The notes under the pieces are model-generated. The model worked only from the letters and a program-made list of their open reading frames with translations, did no database searches and was not told the DNA's origin. DNA of 13,569 nucleotides from positions 9,932-23,500 of the forward strand of contig PKZN01000058.1 of the NCBI GenBank assembly GCA_003133075.1, in the 5' to 3' direction. This document shows positions 1 to 7,185 of this stretch, piece after piece (the first letter of the stretch is position 1; every line of letters begins with the position of its first letter). The DNA is from Acidimicrobiaceae bacterium (lineage in GTDB: Bacteria; Actinomycetota; Acidimicrobiia; Acidimicrobiales; RAAP-2). A program made the position numbers and the translations under genes.

Positions 1-141
1 CACGCGACGACGGTGCACTTAGCGGGCGGTAACGCGCGACGCGTCGTTCCCGAGGAGTTCGATCACCTTCCTTTTCGCGTGGTGATCAATGGCAACGAGG
101 CACCCATGCGCGGCGCGGCGCGGCTCTTCGCCGAGGACTAA
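1..141 (+). CDS. C-terminal fragment of ROK-family sugar kinase (polyphosphate-glucokinase-like)
   Basis: The reading frame is open from the first base of the window and ends with TAA at 139-141, so only the last 46 residues are present. The visible stretch HLAGGNARRV followed by NGNEAPMRGAARLF has the order seen at the end of ROK-type kinases: a Gly-rich turn (GGNAR), then an Asn/Asp-rich strand and a G-A-A-R-L-F helix. This fits polyphosphate glucokinase-like enzymes of Actinomycetota, which phosphorylate glucose in the cytoplasm using polyphosphate or ATP. The catalytic and phosphate-binding parts lie upstream of the window and cannot be checked. The gene converges on the M20 hydrolase gene, with only 9 bases between the two stop codons. 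The family call rests on a short piece and is tentative. Confidence 0.5.
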   Translation, partial: HATTVHLAGGNARRVVPEEFDHLPFRVVINGNEAPMRGAARLFAED

Positions 142-150
142 GTCGAGGCC

Positions 151-1338
151 CTAGGGTTTCGCGAGGTCCACGGCGCTTTGGGCCAGCACACCCGTTTGGA
201 TCCGACACGCGCGGTCGTCGATGGTGAACTCCGGAGAGTGGTGCGCGCCGCTCGTCCCGTCGTCGTAGGCGCCGCCGACGAAGAGGTAACAACCCGGTAC
301 GCGTCGCAAGAACTCCGAGACGTCATCGCTCGGGGTCACCGGAGGATACGCGAGGACGTTCGCCGCGCCGACGACCTTCGAGGCACTCGCGACGACTCGC
401 TCGGCGACGACGGGATCGTTCACGACCGCCGGGGTGCCTTCGTCGAGGTGGAGTTCACAGCGCACCGTGAAGGTGGCGTCGACCTCGGCGAGCAGCGCGC
501 GCAGGCGAGTGACGGCCTCGGTCTTTTGCTCGGGGGTGAACGTGCGCAGGGTGCCGCGCAGCAGCGCGTGCCGTGGCACCACGTTGTTCGCGGTACCGGC
601 CATCAAGACTCCCGCGGAGCAGGCACAGTTCGTTCCCTCATAGACCAGCCCATCGACGACTTCGCTGAGGCGCGGCGCGAGTTGGCTGACGGCGAGCACG
701 ACGTTTCCTTCGAGCGTCGCCATGGCACCGTGGCCCCCTCGCCCGTTGATGTGAACACTCAAGGTCTGGCCGTCGCTCATCAAGACGCCCGCGCGAGTGG
801 CCACGAACCCCACGGGGGCGAGGGAGGTGACGTGGGCGCCGATGACGAAGTCCACGGGGTTCTCCTCGAGAACGCCACCGTCGATCATGGCTTTGGCACC
901 ACCGATGACTTCCTCGGCGGGTTGGAAGAGCAACGTGAACTCGCCCGCGAGGTCCGCCTGTCGTCGCGCGAGCACCTCGGCGACGCCGAGGAGACTCGCG
1001 GTGTGCACGTCGTGACCGCAGGCGTGCATGACGCCCGCATTCTGTGAGGTGAAGGCGACGCCGCTTTCTTCTTGCACCGGGAGGGCGTCGATATCTGCGC
1101 GCACCATGACTCGCTTGCCCGGCTTTGCGCCAACGAGTCGGGCTACGGCGCCGCTCGCCGTGGGGCACGGGCGTAGTTCGAAGCCGAGATCGAGGAGCCG
1201 TCGGGTGATGACGTTGGTCGTACGGTGCTCTTGGAAGGAGAGTTCTGGCTGGGCGTGGAGATCGTGGCGAACCTCGACGGTGGTGGCGCCGGTTTCATCG
1301 AGGAGCGATGGTAAGTCGTCGTCGAATGATCGAGCCAC
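151..1338 (-). CDS. M20-family amidohydrolase (N-acyl-amino-acid / hippurate hydrolase type)
   Basis: This 395-residue cytoplasmic metallohydrolase has the full length usual for the M20D group, which removes acyl groups from N-acylated amino acids. The binuclear metal-site motifs are in order: HACGHDVH at residues 105-112 (Cys107, His109), QPAEE at 139-143, GAH at 167-169 and GAHHSPEF at 364-371. The inserted dimerisation domain starts near HINGRGGHGAM (196-206). The substrate cannot be told from sequence; IAA-amino-acid hydrolase, hippuricase and N-acetyl-amino-acid deacetylase are all plausible. The start is GTG at 1338-1336. There is no well-spaced Shine-Dalgarno sequence, and an ATG a few bases upstream lies in another frame. 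It is transcribed away from the tRNA gene. A 289-codon open frame on the opposite strand is only a shadow. Confidence 0.9.
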   Translation of the reverse strand: MARSFDDDLPSLLDETGATTVEVRHDLHAQPELSFQEHRTTNVITRRLLDLGFELRPCPTASGAVARLVGAKPGKRVMVRADIDALPVQEESGVAFTSQNAGVMHACGHDVHTASLLGVAEVLARRQADLAGEFTLLFQPAEEVIGGAKAMIDGGVLEENPVDFVIGAHVTSLAPVGFVATRAGVLMSDGQTLSVHINGRGGHGAMATLEGNVVLAVSQLAPRLSEVVDGLVYEGTNCACSAGVLMAGTANNVVPRHALLRGTLRTFTPEQKTEAVTRLRALLAEVDATFTVRCELHLDEGTPAVVNDPVVAERVVASASKVVGAANVLAYPPVTPSDDVSEFLRRVPGCYLFVGGAYDDGTSGAHHSPEFTIDDRACRIQTGVLAQSAVDLAKP

Positions 1339-1409
1339 AGAGGCATCGTAGTGAGTTCCCCGAGATGAAGTCAGAAGAGGGTCGGCTAGGATTGTGGGTC
1401 GTCATCAAC

Positions 1410-1483
1410 GCGGCTGTAGCTCAGCGGATTAGAGCATCGGTCTACGGAACCGAGGGTCGGGGGTTCGAATCCCTCCAGCCGCA
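1410..1483 (+). tRNA. tRNA-Arg (anticodon ACG)
   Basis: The cloverleaf folds completely. The acceptor stem is GCGGCTG/CAGCCGC, 7 of 7 paired. The D stem is GCTC/GAGC. The anticodon stem TCGGT/ACCGA has loop CTACGGA, giving anticodon ACG at 1444-1446 (A34 expected to become inosine). The T stem is GGGGG/CCCTC with one G-U pair and loop TTCGAAT. The discriminator base is A1483. CCA is not encoded; CTT follows. The 3' end is duplicated at 7633-7660, so this gene is probably an integration target. Confidence 0.97.
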
Positions 1484-1487
1484 CTTT
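1460..1487 (+). repeat. Candidate att site, left copy (3' end of tRNA-Arg)
   Basis: The T-arm heptamer GGGGTTC (1460-1466) and the block TCCAGCCGCACTTT (1474-1487) recur at 7633-7639 and 7647-7660 with the same internal spacing (offset 6,173 bp in both blocks). The intervening seven bases differ. The block covers the 3' half of the acceptor stem, the discriminator and four bases beyond. This is where tyrosine-recombinase elements usually cross over, and the intact tRNA is restored at this end. Confidence 0.6.
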
Positions 1488-1711
1488 ATTGAATTTGACT
1501 CAGACGCTTCTGGCCGCGCCATCAATTCCGACCTTCTCGTCATACATGTGAGGTTGGGGCTACTGAGGACTCTGAGAATGCTCCCGTCAGTTCGTGGACT
1601 CCAAGGTTTCGAAGAACAGTGGTATCTTCGCTCTGAGCGCTTCGGTAGTGCCGGTGATAATTTCGGGCCTTGCCAACGACGAAAGTGCGGGCGACAGTGG
1701 GGCGAGTCGAG

Positions 1712-4700
1712 ATGAGATTGGGACGCCTTCTCGCAACCAGGACGATTATTGGGATGGTTGTTCTCGCCGCCGCACTTTGCGTGGTGGTTCAGGTTCCCAC
1801 GACCGTGGCGGGCGCTACAACTTTACTGACGCAATTTGGAACTCCCGTCCCCGTCGTACCGGACAGTTCCGGCGGAGGTGATTTCTTAGAAGTGAGTTGT
1901 TTTACGGCAACGTCCTGCATCGCCGTCGGCGACAATGATGCGTCGCCGTCGCAGTCCATCTATTCATTCGGAACGGAATCCAACGGAGTGTGGACCTGGT
2001 CCAACTCAGCCGACATTGCCGCTGATGCGTCAGGAGGTGGCGAGCTGAACGGCGTCAGTTGTCCCAGCACGACCACGTGCGTCGCCGTAGGGGGTGACGT
2101 CGCTGCGCAACAGCAGGGAATCATCTCGGTGGGAACGTATTCGCAGTCGTCCTGGACGTGGTCTACATCTGCCGTGCGGCCAGACGGTTCGGGAGGCGGC
2201 TCACTCGAGAGCGTGAGCTGCCCGACCGCATCCGAGTGCGTTGCCGTGGGATCGGATGTCGCCGATGCTTCAATTGTGTCGGTCGGCACGTACGCGGCTT
2301 CGGCGTGGACGTGGACTACATCGATCAGAGTTCCCTCAGGTAACACCGGACTGGGGTTTCTCTCTGGCGTGGACTGTGTGAGCGCGACCTCGTGTGTCGC
2401 TGTGGGTGGGGATGCCACGCAGTCGATCTATACCGTAGGCACCTACTCGGGTTCATCGTGGGGTTGGACGTCGGCATCCATTTCACCAGACGCTTCTGGC
2501 GGAGGTCAACTCAACGCCGTGAGCTGCGTGAGCGCTACTTCGTGCGTGGCCGTTGGCCAAGACAGTGCCGTCGAGGGGCAGGGAATCGAGAGCGTGGGCA
2601 TCTATTCGGGATCGGCGTGGACGTGGTCGACGTCGAGCATCGTCGCCTCGGATAGTTCTGGCGGTGGAGTTTTCTGGGGCTTGAGTTGTGTGAGTTCGAA
2701 CGTCTGCACCGCCGTCGGACAGGATCAGAATGACCAGTCGATCTTCTCGACGGGTGATGTCTCCGGGTCGAGTTGGACCGCGTCACCCTCAACCGTGGCC
2801 CCGAGCGACGATGCCGGCGGCGGCGGCTTTAATGACGTGAAGTGTTCCGACGAGGTGACCTGCGTGGCGGTGGGCACCGATGGTAGTCAGGCGACCTTCG
2901 ACACTCCGCTTAGTCCAATCGTTCCCGCGTATCCCCTGGTTGCGCCTACTGACAGCACGCTCGGCGGCGGCTTGGGCCAGGTGAGCTGCCCGTCCGCAAT
3001 AACGTGCGTCGCCGTCGGGTCCAATTTTGAGGGTCAACCTGTGTACTCAACGGGCGCTCAATACGGCGGGCAGTGGACCTGGTCCACCTCAAGTTTCTCT
3101 GGTCCAAGCGATACCACGAACGGACACGTCATGGGCGTGAGTTGTCCGTCGTCTACGAGGTGCATCGCCGTTGGCTACGATTCCGGCGCGCAGCCGATGT
3201 ATTCGGCGGCAACGTACTCGAACGGCAGTTGGTCGTGGACCCCACTGACATTCGAGGGGCCAGCGAGCTCGGCGACGGTGGACATCTCCGGTGTAAGTTG
3301 CCTTTCAACTACTTCGTGCCTGGAAGTCGGATTCGAGTTAGTCGATAATCAGGCTTACCCCGCCTACGCTTCGGCGACGTACACGAGCGGCGAATGGACG
3401 TGGTCCACACTGACCGCACTTACCAGCGTGCAGAACGAAGGACAGTTTACGGCCATCTCGTGTGCGAGTGCGACCTCATGCGTGGCGGTCGGCTCCGGAA
3501 TATACGACTACCAATTTGAGCCAATGTCGGCGTCCGCGACGTTAGCGAACGGCGTATGGACGTGGACGACGCCTCAAGAGTATGAGCCGGTGGGAAACTT
3601 CACCGGATTTCTCACGAGCGTTGAGTGCCCGTCTTCGACGACGTGTATTGCCGTGGGGTCAAACGGCGACGGCTACGCGTTGTGGACGGCGGGCACGTAC
3701 TCGCAAGGCTCGTGGAGTTGGACAACGCCGAGTGGCGCCGTGGGCGACAACTACGGCGGGAACATTGGAGGCGTCAGTTGTCCAACCACCACCTACTGCG
3801 TCGCCGTAGGCGACACTCTGTCGGAAGGTCAGGTTCAGATTCCGACACCGACGTACTGGACGGTGTCGGATGTCGGGGGAACGTGGACGTGGTCGTCCAT
3901 CGGAAACGTCTCGAACGTCAACGGTTGGTACAACGACGTTCGCTGTCCGACAGAGGAGTCGTGCGTGGCCGTCGGCGGGACGACGATCGATCTACCGATA
4001 TACGACGCGTTTACCCCCGTTCTTCCAACGCTTCCGGGCGCGCCCACCATTGGTACTGCGAGTTTGAACGGTGCCGCAGTGACAGTTCACTGGAGTGCTC
4101 CGGGCAATACAAACGGTGACACCGTCACCGGTTACGACGTCATCGCCGTCGATACCACAGCCTCGACCATCGAAAGCGACGTGTGCCCCTCCTCCGCGTT
4201 TTCAACGAGCACCAGTTGCGTCGTTACCGGGCTTAATGGCACCGACACTTACACGTTCAGTGTGGCGGCCGTTGTCCCGCAGGGGATAGGTCCTATCTCC
4301 AACTATTCGAATAGCGTGACGCTTCCTACAACCGCACCCGGCGTTCCAATCATTAATACGGCGACGGGACGTAACGCGTCAGCGACGCTGGCGTGGATTG
4401 CCCCGACTTCAGATGGTGGGGAACCAGTTACCGGATACGTAGTTGACGCAACCAACGTGACGACCAATACTGCGTACAACAACGTGTGCTCTGGCTCTGA
4501 GACCAGTACCTCCACCGGGTGCACCGTGAGTGGGCTCGTAAATGGGGACACCTATACGTTCGTGGTTGCGGCAATCAACACTGTTGGCACCGGTGGGAAC
4601 TCGGCTTCCATCAGCGCGACACCCTTTGCGACTGGCGGTGGCGGTGGCGGTGGCGGTGGCGGCGGCGGCGGCGGCGGCGGCGGAACTGGCGGCAGTAGCA

Positions 4701-5032
4701 GTGCCGGAGGCGGGGGGACTACGTCAGCGCCACCACCAACACCTCCTTCGTCGCCCAGCGAACCTCCTATACCAAGGGAAGTCACTTACTCGGGCGACGC
4801 GAGTTCTCTGTCCAAAGAGGGAGAAGTCGTTCTCAATAGCTTGGTGAGCAAACTTGAGAAGGGCGCCTCGATCACCGTGACGGGGTATGCATTCGACGAC
4901 AAAAAGTTAGCCCGAGAAAGGGCACTGGTGGTCGAGGGTTACATGGAGAAACGAATTGATGTCCGGGTCACGGTGAAAATAGTGTTGACTTCGAAAGTTG
5001 CAAAAGTGACCGTGGTCACCACCAAGTTGTAA
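1712..5032 (+). CDS. Secreted protein: 14 Cys-paired repeats (7+7, propeller-like), two FN3 domains, poly-Gly linker, OmpA-like C-terminus
   Basis: I place the start at ATG 1712 (1,106 residues); TTG 1670 is also in frame but puts 14 extra residues before a good signal peptide (MRLGRLLATR..., hydrophobic core, AGA before the mature part). The mature protein opens with 14 repeats of about 48-55 residues. Each carries V-S-C-x5-C-x-A-V-G, so every repeat has a Cys pair of identical spacing. First-Cys codons lie near 1899, 2060, 2219, 2375, 2525, 2687, 2843, 2987, 3143, 3299, 3461, 3626, 3779 and 3944. Twelve repeats also carry an S-W-T-W-S-like motif; repeats 7 and 14 lack it and end in Pro-rich stretches, suggesting two seven-repeat modules. 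Two FN3-like domains (about 4020-4620), 17 glycines, a Pro-rich hinge and an OmpA-like domain with GYAFDDKKLARERA (about 4780-5029) follow. A role in adhesion or cell-envelope binding is inference; the ligand is unknown. Confidence 0.85.
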   Translation: MRLGRLLATRTIIGMVVLAAALCVVVQVPTTVAGATTLLTQFGTPVPVVPDSSGGGDFLEVSCFTATSCIAVGDNDASPSQSIYSFGTESNGVWTWSNSADIAADASGGGELNGVSCPSTTTCVAVGGDVAAQQQGIISVGTYSQSSWTWSTSAVRPDGSGGGSLESVSCPTASECVAVGSDVADASIVSVGTYAASAWTWTTSIRVPSGNTGLGFLSGVDCVSATSCVAVGGDATQSIYTVGTYSGSSWGWTSASISPDASGGGQLNAVSCVSATSCVAVGQDSAVEGQGIESVGIYSGSAWTWSTSSIVASDSSGGGVFWGLSCVSSNVCTAVGQDQNDQSIFSTGDVSGSSWTASPSTVAPSDDAGGGGFNDVKCSDEVTCVAVGTDGSQATFDTPLSPIVPAYPLVAPTDSTLGGGLGQVSCPSAITCVAVGSNFEGQPVYSTGAQYGGQWTWSTSSFSGPSDTTNGHVMGVSCPSSTRCIAVGYDSGAQPMYSAATYSNGSWSWTPLTFEGPASSATVDISGVSCLSTTSCLEVGFELVDNQAYPAYASATYTSGEWTWSTLTALTSVQNEGQFTAISCASATSCVAVGSGIYDYQFEPMSASATLANGVWTWTTPQEYEPVGNFTGFLTSVECPSSTTCIAVGSNGDGYALWTAGTYSQGSWSWTTPSGAVGDNYGGNIGGVSCPTTTYCVAVGDTLSEGQVQIPTPTYWTVSDVGGTWTWSSIGNVSNVNGWYNDVRCPTEESCVAVGGTTIDLPIYDAFTPVLPTLPGAPTIGTASLNGAAVTVHWSAPGNTNGDTVTGYDVIAVDTTASTIESDVCPSSAFSTSTSCVVTGLNGTDTYTFSVAAVVPQGIGPISNYSNSVTLPTTAPGVPIINTATGRNASATLAWIAPTSDGGEPVTGYVVDATNVTTNTAYNNVCSGSETSTSTGCTVSGLVNGDTYTFVVAAINTVGTGGNSASISATPFATGGGGGGGGGGGGGGGGGTGGSSSAGGGGTTSAPPPTPPSSPSEPPIPREVTYSGDASSLSKEGEVVLNSLVSKLEKGASITVTGYAFDDKKLARERALVVEGYMEKRIDVRVTVKIVLTSKVAKVTVVTTKL
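4634..4684 (+). repeat. GGT/GGC trinucleotide tract encoding 17 glycines
   Basis: Four alternating GGC-GGT pairs are followed by eight GGC codons and one GGA, all in frame with the secreted repeat protein. The tract forms a flexible hinge between the FN3 domains and the Pro-rich/OmpA-like end. Such tracts can change length by slippage. Whole-codon changes would alter hinge length without breaking the frame. Confidence 0.9.
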
Positions 5033-5100
5033 ATCTGTGGAGAACACCGCCCCGGGTGGGACTGCTGAAGGAATGACGATTCGCGGCGCAATGGCAGGCG

Positions 5101-5265
5101 GTGTCGGACGCGAGAGTTGAGTACGTGGCAGCGCTCAAATTGGGCTTCGAAGCCAGTCAGCGCGAGCTCTCGAAACTCGTAAGGGAACAGAAGGAGTTGC
5201 ACGGCGTTGATTCTGAAGTGGGTTGGATGTCTACCGAAGTTGAGCTCAGTAGCAAGCTGAGATGA
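5101..5265 (+). CDS. Possible small protein of unknown function, 54 residues
   Basis: A GTG-initiated frame runs 54 codons to TGA at 5263-5265 between the large secreted protein and the ATPase. The product is charged and likely helical: it has a long run of alternating Glu/Lys/Leu residues (for example QRELSKLVREQKELHG) and could form a short amphipathic or coiled-coil helix. The frame stays open upstream to 5077. The only ribosome-binding candidate is the weak GGCAGGCG just before GTG. I do not recognise a family. It may be a small gene, the remnant of a longer helical protein, or chance. Confidence 0.3.
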   Translation: MSDARVEYVAALKLGFEASQRELSKLVREQKELHGVDSEVGWMSTEVELSSKLR

Positions 5266-5398
5266 AGGGCTGCCAAGTTGGACCAGCCAAAGTACAGAGT
5301 TGGCATCGACGACCGGATTGAGTTCCGCTGACTGTCATCGCGCCATTGACGCGCCCGGAATCTATATTTCCTAATGAAAGCCAATGTGGAGTGATTAT

Positions 5399-5477
5399 GG
5401 CTCGGAAAACGTGAAATGATACACGGAAATGGTTCCGAAAACGTGAAATAATACACGGAAATGGTTCCGAAAACGTG
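5399..5477 (+). repeat. 32-bp tandem direct repeat, 2.5 copies, upstream of the ATPase gene
   Basis: Unit 1 (5399-5430) and unit 2 (5431-5462) are 32 bp each and differ at a handful of positions. Unit 3 (5463-5477) stops after its first 15 bases, GGTTCCGAAAACGTG. Inside each full unit CGTG and CACG flank an 8-bp AT-rich core (CGTGAAATAATACACG in unit 2, at 5442-5457), a short dyad. A 32-bp period is close to three helical turns, so bound proteins would sit on one face. The third copy overlaps the -35 region of the ATPase promoter. Confidence 0.85.
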
Positions 5478-5500
5478 CACTCTGGTCCTATGCTTATGGC
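5465..5500 (+). promoter_or_regulatory. Probable leaderless promoter of the ATPase gene
   Basis: TATGCT at 5489-5494 is a reasonable -10 box that ends six bases before the ATG at 5501. Transcription would therefore begin at or next to the start codon, a leaderless arrangement common in Actinomycetota. No Shine-Dalgarno sequence is present. The -35 position (about 5465-5471, TTCCGA) is weak and lies inside the third repeat unit, which hints that a repeat-binding protein controls it. Confidence 0.4.
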
Positions 5501-6805
5501 ATGGATCGACGAGCACTCAATCAACTAAGAACATGGAGGAGCGCCCCCGCGCGCAAACCATTGGTGCTGCGCGGAGCGCGACAGGTCGGTAAAACATGGC
5601 TACTGAAGGAGTTCGCGCGTTCCGACTACGAGAATGTTGCGTACGTCAACTGCGAGCGCGACAAATCCGTGGCGTCGATCTTCCAAGGGGACCTTGTCCC
5701 CGATCGCATGCTGCAAGGTCTCTCCATTGCCGCCAACACAACAATTGCTCCGGGCACCACCCTGGTCATCATCGACGAGATCCAGGAAGCGCCAAATGCC
5801 CTCACTGCCCTCAAGTACTTCGCTGAAGAACGCCCCGAGGTGCACATCGCCGCTGCTGGCTCCCTGCTGGGAGTGGCCCTAGGCGCGAACGCATCGTTTC
5901 CTGTAGGCAAAGTCGACTTCATTGATCTACACCCACTCGACTTCGACGAGTACCTCCGTGCCACCGGCGAAACACAGTTGGCCGATTTAGTGATCCAGCA
6001 AGACTGGCCGTTGATTACGTCGTACGCGGTTCGATTGACCGAACTACTCCGTCAGTACATGTATGTCGGCGGCATGCCCGAAGTAGTTGCTCGTCACGTA
6101 GCGGGAGACTCACTCAACGATGTTCGCGCAGTGCAGCTAAATATTCTCCACGGTTATCGGAACGACTTTGGTAAGCATGCCAGCCCGGCCGTGAGCTTAC
6201 GAATCGCCGAAGTATGGGGGTCACTGCCGGGTCAACTGGCGCGCGAGCACAAGCGTTTCGTTCTCGGACAGGTCCGAAAAAGTGCTCGTGCTCGTGAGTT
6301 TCAAGACGCGCTGCAGTGGCTCACCGACGCCGGGCTGGTGCATCGCGTGACTCGGTACACGAAGCCAGGAAATCCTCTCCGCGCGTACGAGGATGCAAAA
6401 ATCTTCAAACTGTTCCTCCACGACATCGGTTTGCTTGGAGCGCTCGCGGGCCTGGACGCTGCCGTACTGCTACAAGGAGCAGGAATTTTCGATGAGTTCA
6501 AGGGCGCCCTGACCGAGCAGTACGTACTACAGCAAATTGTTGCTGCGCGAACTGTCGTGCCAATGTACTGGGCGCCCGATGACGCTAAGGCAGAACTAGA
6601 TTTCTCCATCGAGCATCGTGGCGCGCTGGTTCCAATTGAGGTGAAGGCCGAAGAGAATCTAAAATCGCAGAGTCTGCGCAGTTACATCAATCGCTTTCAC
6701 CCGTCTGAGGCGTGGCGTTTCTCGCTGGCCAACTACCGTGAGCAACAAGACATGGTCAACGTTCCCTTGTACGCCATTGGCCCCTGGCTCAAGGACAATC
6801 ACTAA
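5501..6805 (+). CDS. AAA_14 / DUF4143 ATP-binding protein
   Basis: This 434-residue cytoplasmic ATPase has the full length of the family. The N-terminal AAA domain shows Walker A GARQVGKT (25-32), Walker B LVIIDEIQ (88-95) and the sensor-like strand AAAGSLLG (117-124), followed by the family's LHPLDFDEYL (143-152). The C-terminal DUF4143 region ends with a restriction-endonuclease-like strand pair, ELDF (Asp367) and PIEVKA (Glu380, Lys382), which resembles a PD-(D/E)xK core. The biological role of the family is not established. These genes are scattered singly across bacteria and archaea in a mobile-looking way. The base and codon use seems less GC-biased than the flanking chromosomal genes. 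The start is ATG 5501, directly after a -10-like box and without a ribosome-binding site. The end overlaps the terminal bases of a decayed helicase frame on the other strand. Confidence 0.93.
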   Translation: MDRRALNQLRTWRSAPARKPLVLRGARQVGKTWLLKEFARSDYENVAYVNCERDKSVASIFQGDLVPDRMLQGLSIAANTTIAPGTTLVIIDEIQEAPNALTALKYFAEERPEVHIAAAGSLLGVALGANASFPVGKVDFIDLHPLDFDEYLRATGETQLADLVIQQDWPLITSYAVRLTELLRQYMYVGGMPEVVARHVAGDSLNDVRAVQLNILHGYRNDFGKHASPAVSLRIAEVWGSLPGQLAREHKRFVLGQVRKSARAREFQDALQWLTDAGLVHRVTRYTKPGNPLRAYEDAKIFKLFLHDIGLLGALAGLDAAVLLQGAGIFDEFKGALTEQYVLQQIVAARTVVPMYWAPDDAKAELDFSIEHRGALVPIEVKAEENLKSQSLRSYINRFHPSEAWRFSLANYREQQDMVNVPLYAIGPWLKDNH

Positions 6806-7185
6806 TAGAGAGTCTGGGCTGCACTCACGCAATTCGTAGCGTCACCACAGCACAGCTCGAAGGACTCGTCGCCTCGTCGGTAGCCAATGCTGCCACCGTC
6901 ACCAGAATTCTGGAACCCGCCACCGCTCATGGGCGTGTCGAAGTCGCTGACGCGGATGCTCGCCGGGTAGTTCATGAGTCCAATCGAGTCGACCGGACCT
7001 GAGTGCTACTTGACGAAGGGCAGCTCGAGGACCTCGTCCACGGCGTCCGTGGCGCAGAGGTTCTTGCGGCGCAGGAACAGCACGACAGTGGCGTCCTGAT
7101 CGAGTGTGCCGGACGTTCTCAAGTCGGCAAGTTCGGGAATTTTGGACCTTCTGGTTTCTACCTGACGGGGCAATTGGGTGAAATC
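6802..7185 (-). pseudogene. Decayed DnaB-type replicative helicase, C-terminal piece
   Basis: Reading the minus strand from 7185 gives TQLPRQVETRRS, then KIPELADLRTSGTLDQDA and VVLFLRR. This matches the DnaB pattern SQLNR-x-VE-R, P-x-LSDLRESG-x-IEQDAD, VV-x-FL-x-R. Further on, ELPFVK is followed by an in-frame TAG (7008-7006) and then HSGPVDSIGL...RVSDFD, matching the helicase motif K-x-R-x-GP-TG-x-x-x-L...RF-x-D. The stop sits where the family has a variable residue between Lys and Arg, so CAG to TAG is a likely cause. Similarity fades below about 6937, although the frame stays open to TAG at 6804-6802. Upstream of 7185 a TGA closes the frame, and I find no N-terminal domain or Walker A. It is a dead fragment, probably from a plasmid- or phage-type helicase. 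Confidence 0.65.

Noticed and set aside
178..1047. 289-codon plus-strand open frame opposite the M20 hydrolase gene
   Set aside because: It lies antisense to a well-supported enzyme with all its motifs, and its own composition (Arg/Asp/Gly/His-rich, no motif) is typical of a high-GC shadow frame.
1670..1711. TTG 1670 as the start of the large secreted protein
   Set aside because: It adds 14 residues before a normal signal peptide; ATG 1712 gives a standard N-terminus.
1769..1778. A third att-like copy, GCCGCACTTT
   Set aside because: Only 10-11 bases match, it lies inside the signal-peptide coding region, and the T-arm block is absent. Chance in GC-rich DNA is enough.
5346..5368. Promoter TTGACG / TATATT upstream of the repeats
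   Set aside because: The boxes are only 11 bases apart, too close for a sigma-70-type promoter.
5399..5477. CRISPR array
   Set aside because: The 32-bp units abut directly with no spacers, there are only two and a half of them, and no cas genes are nearby.
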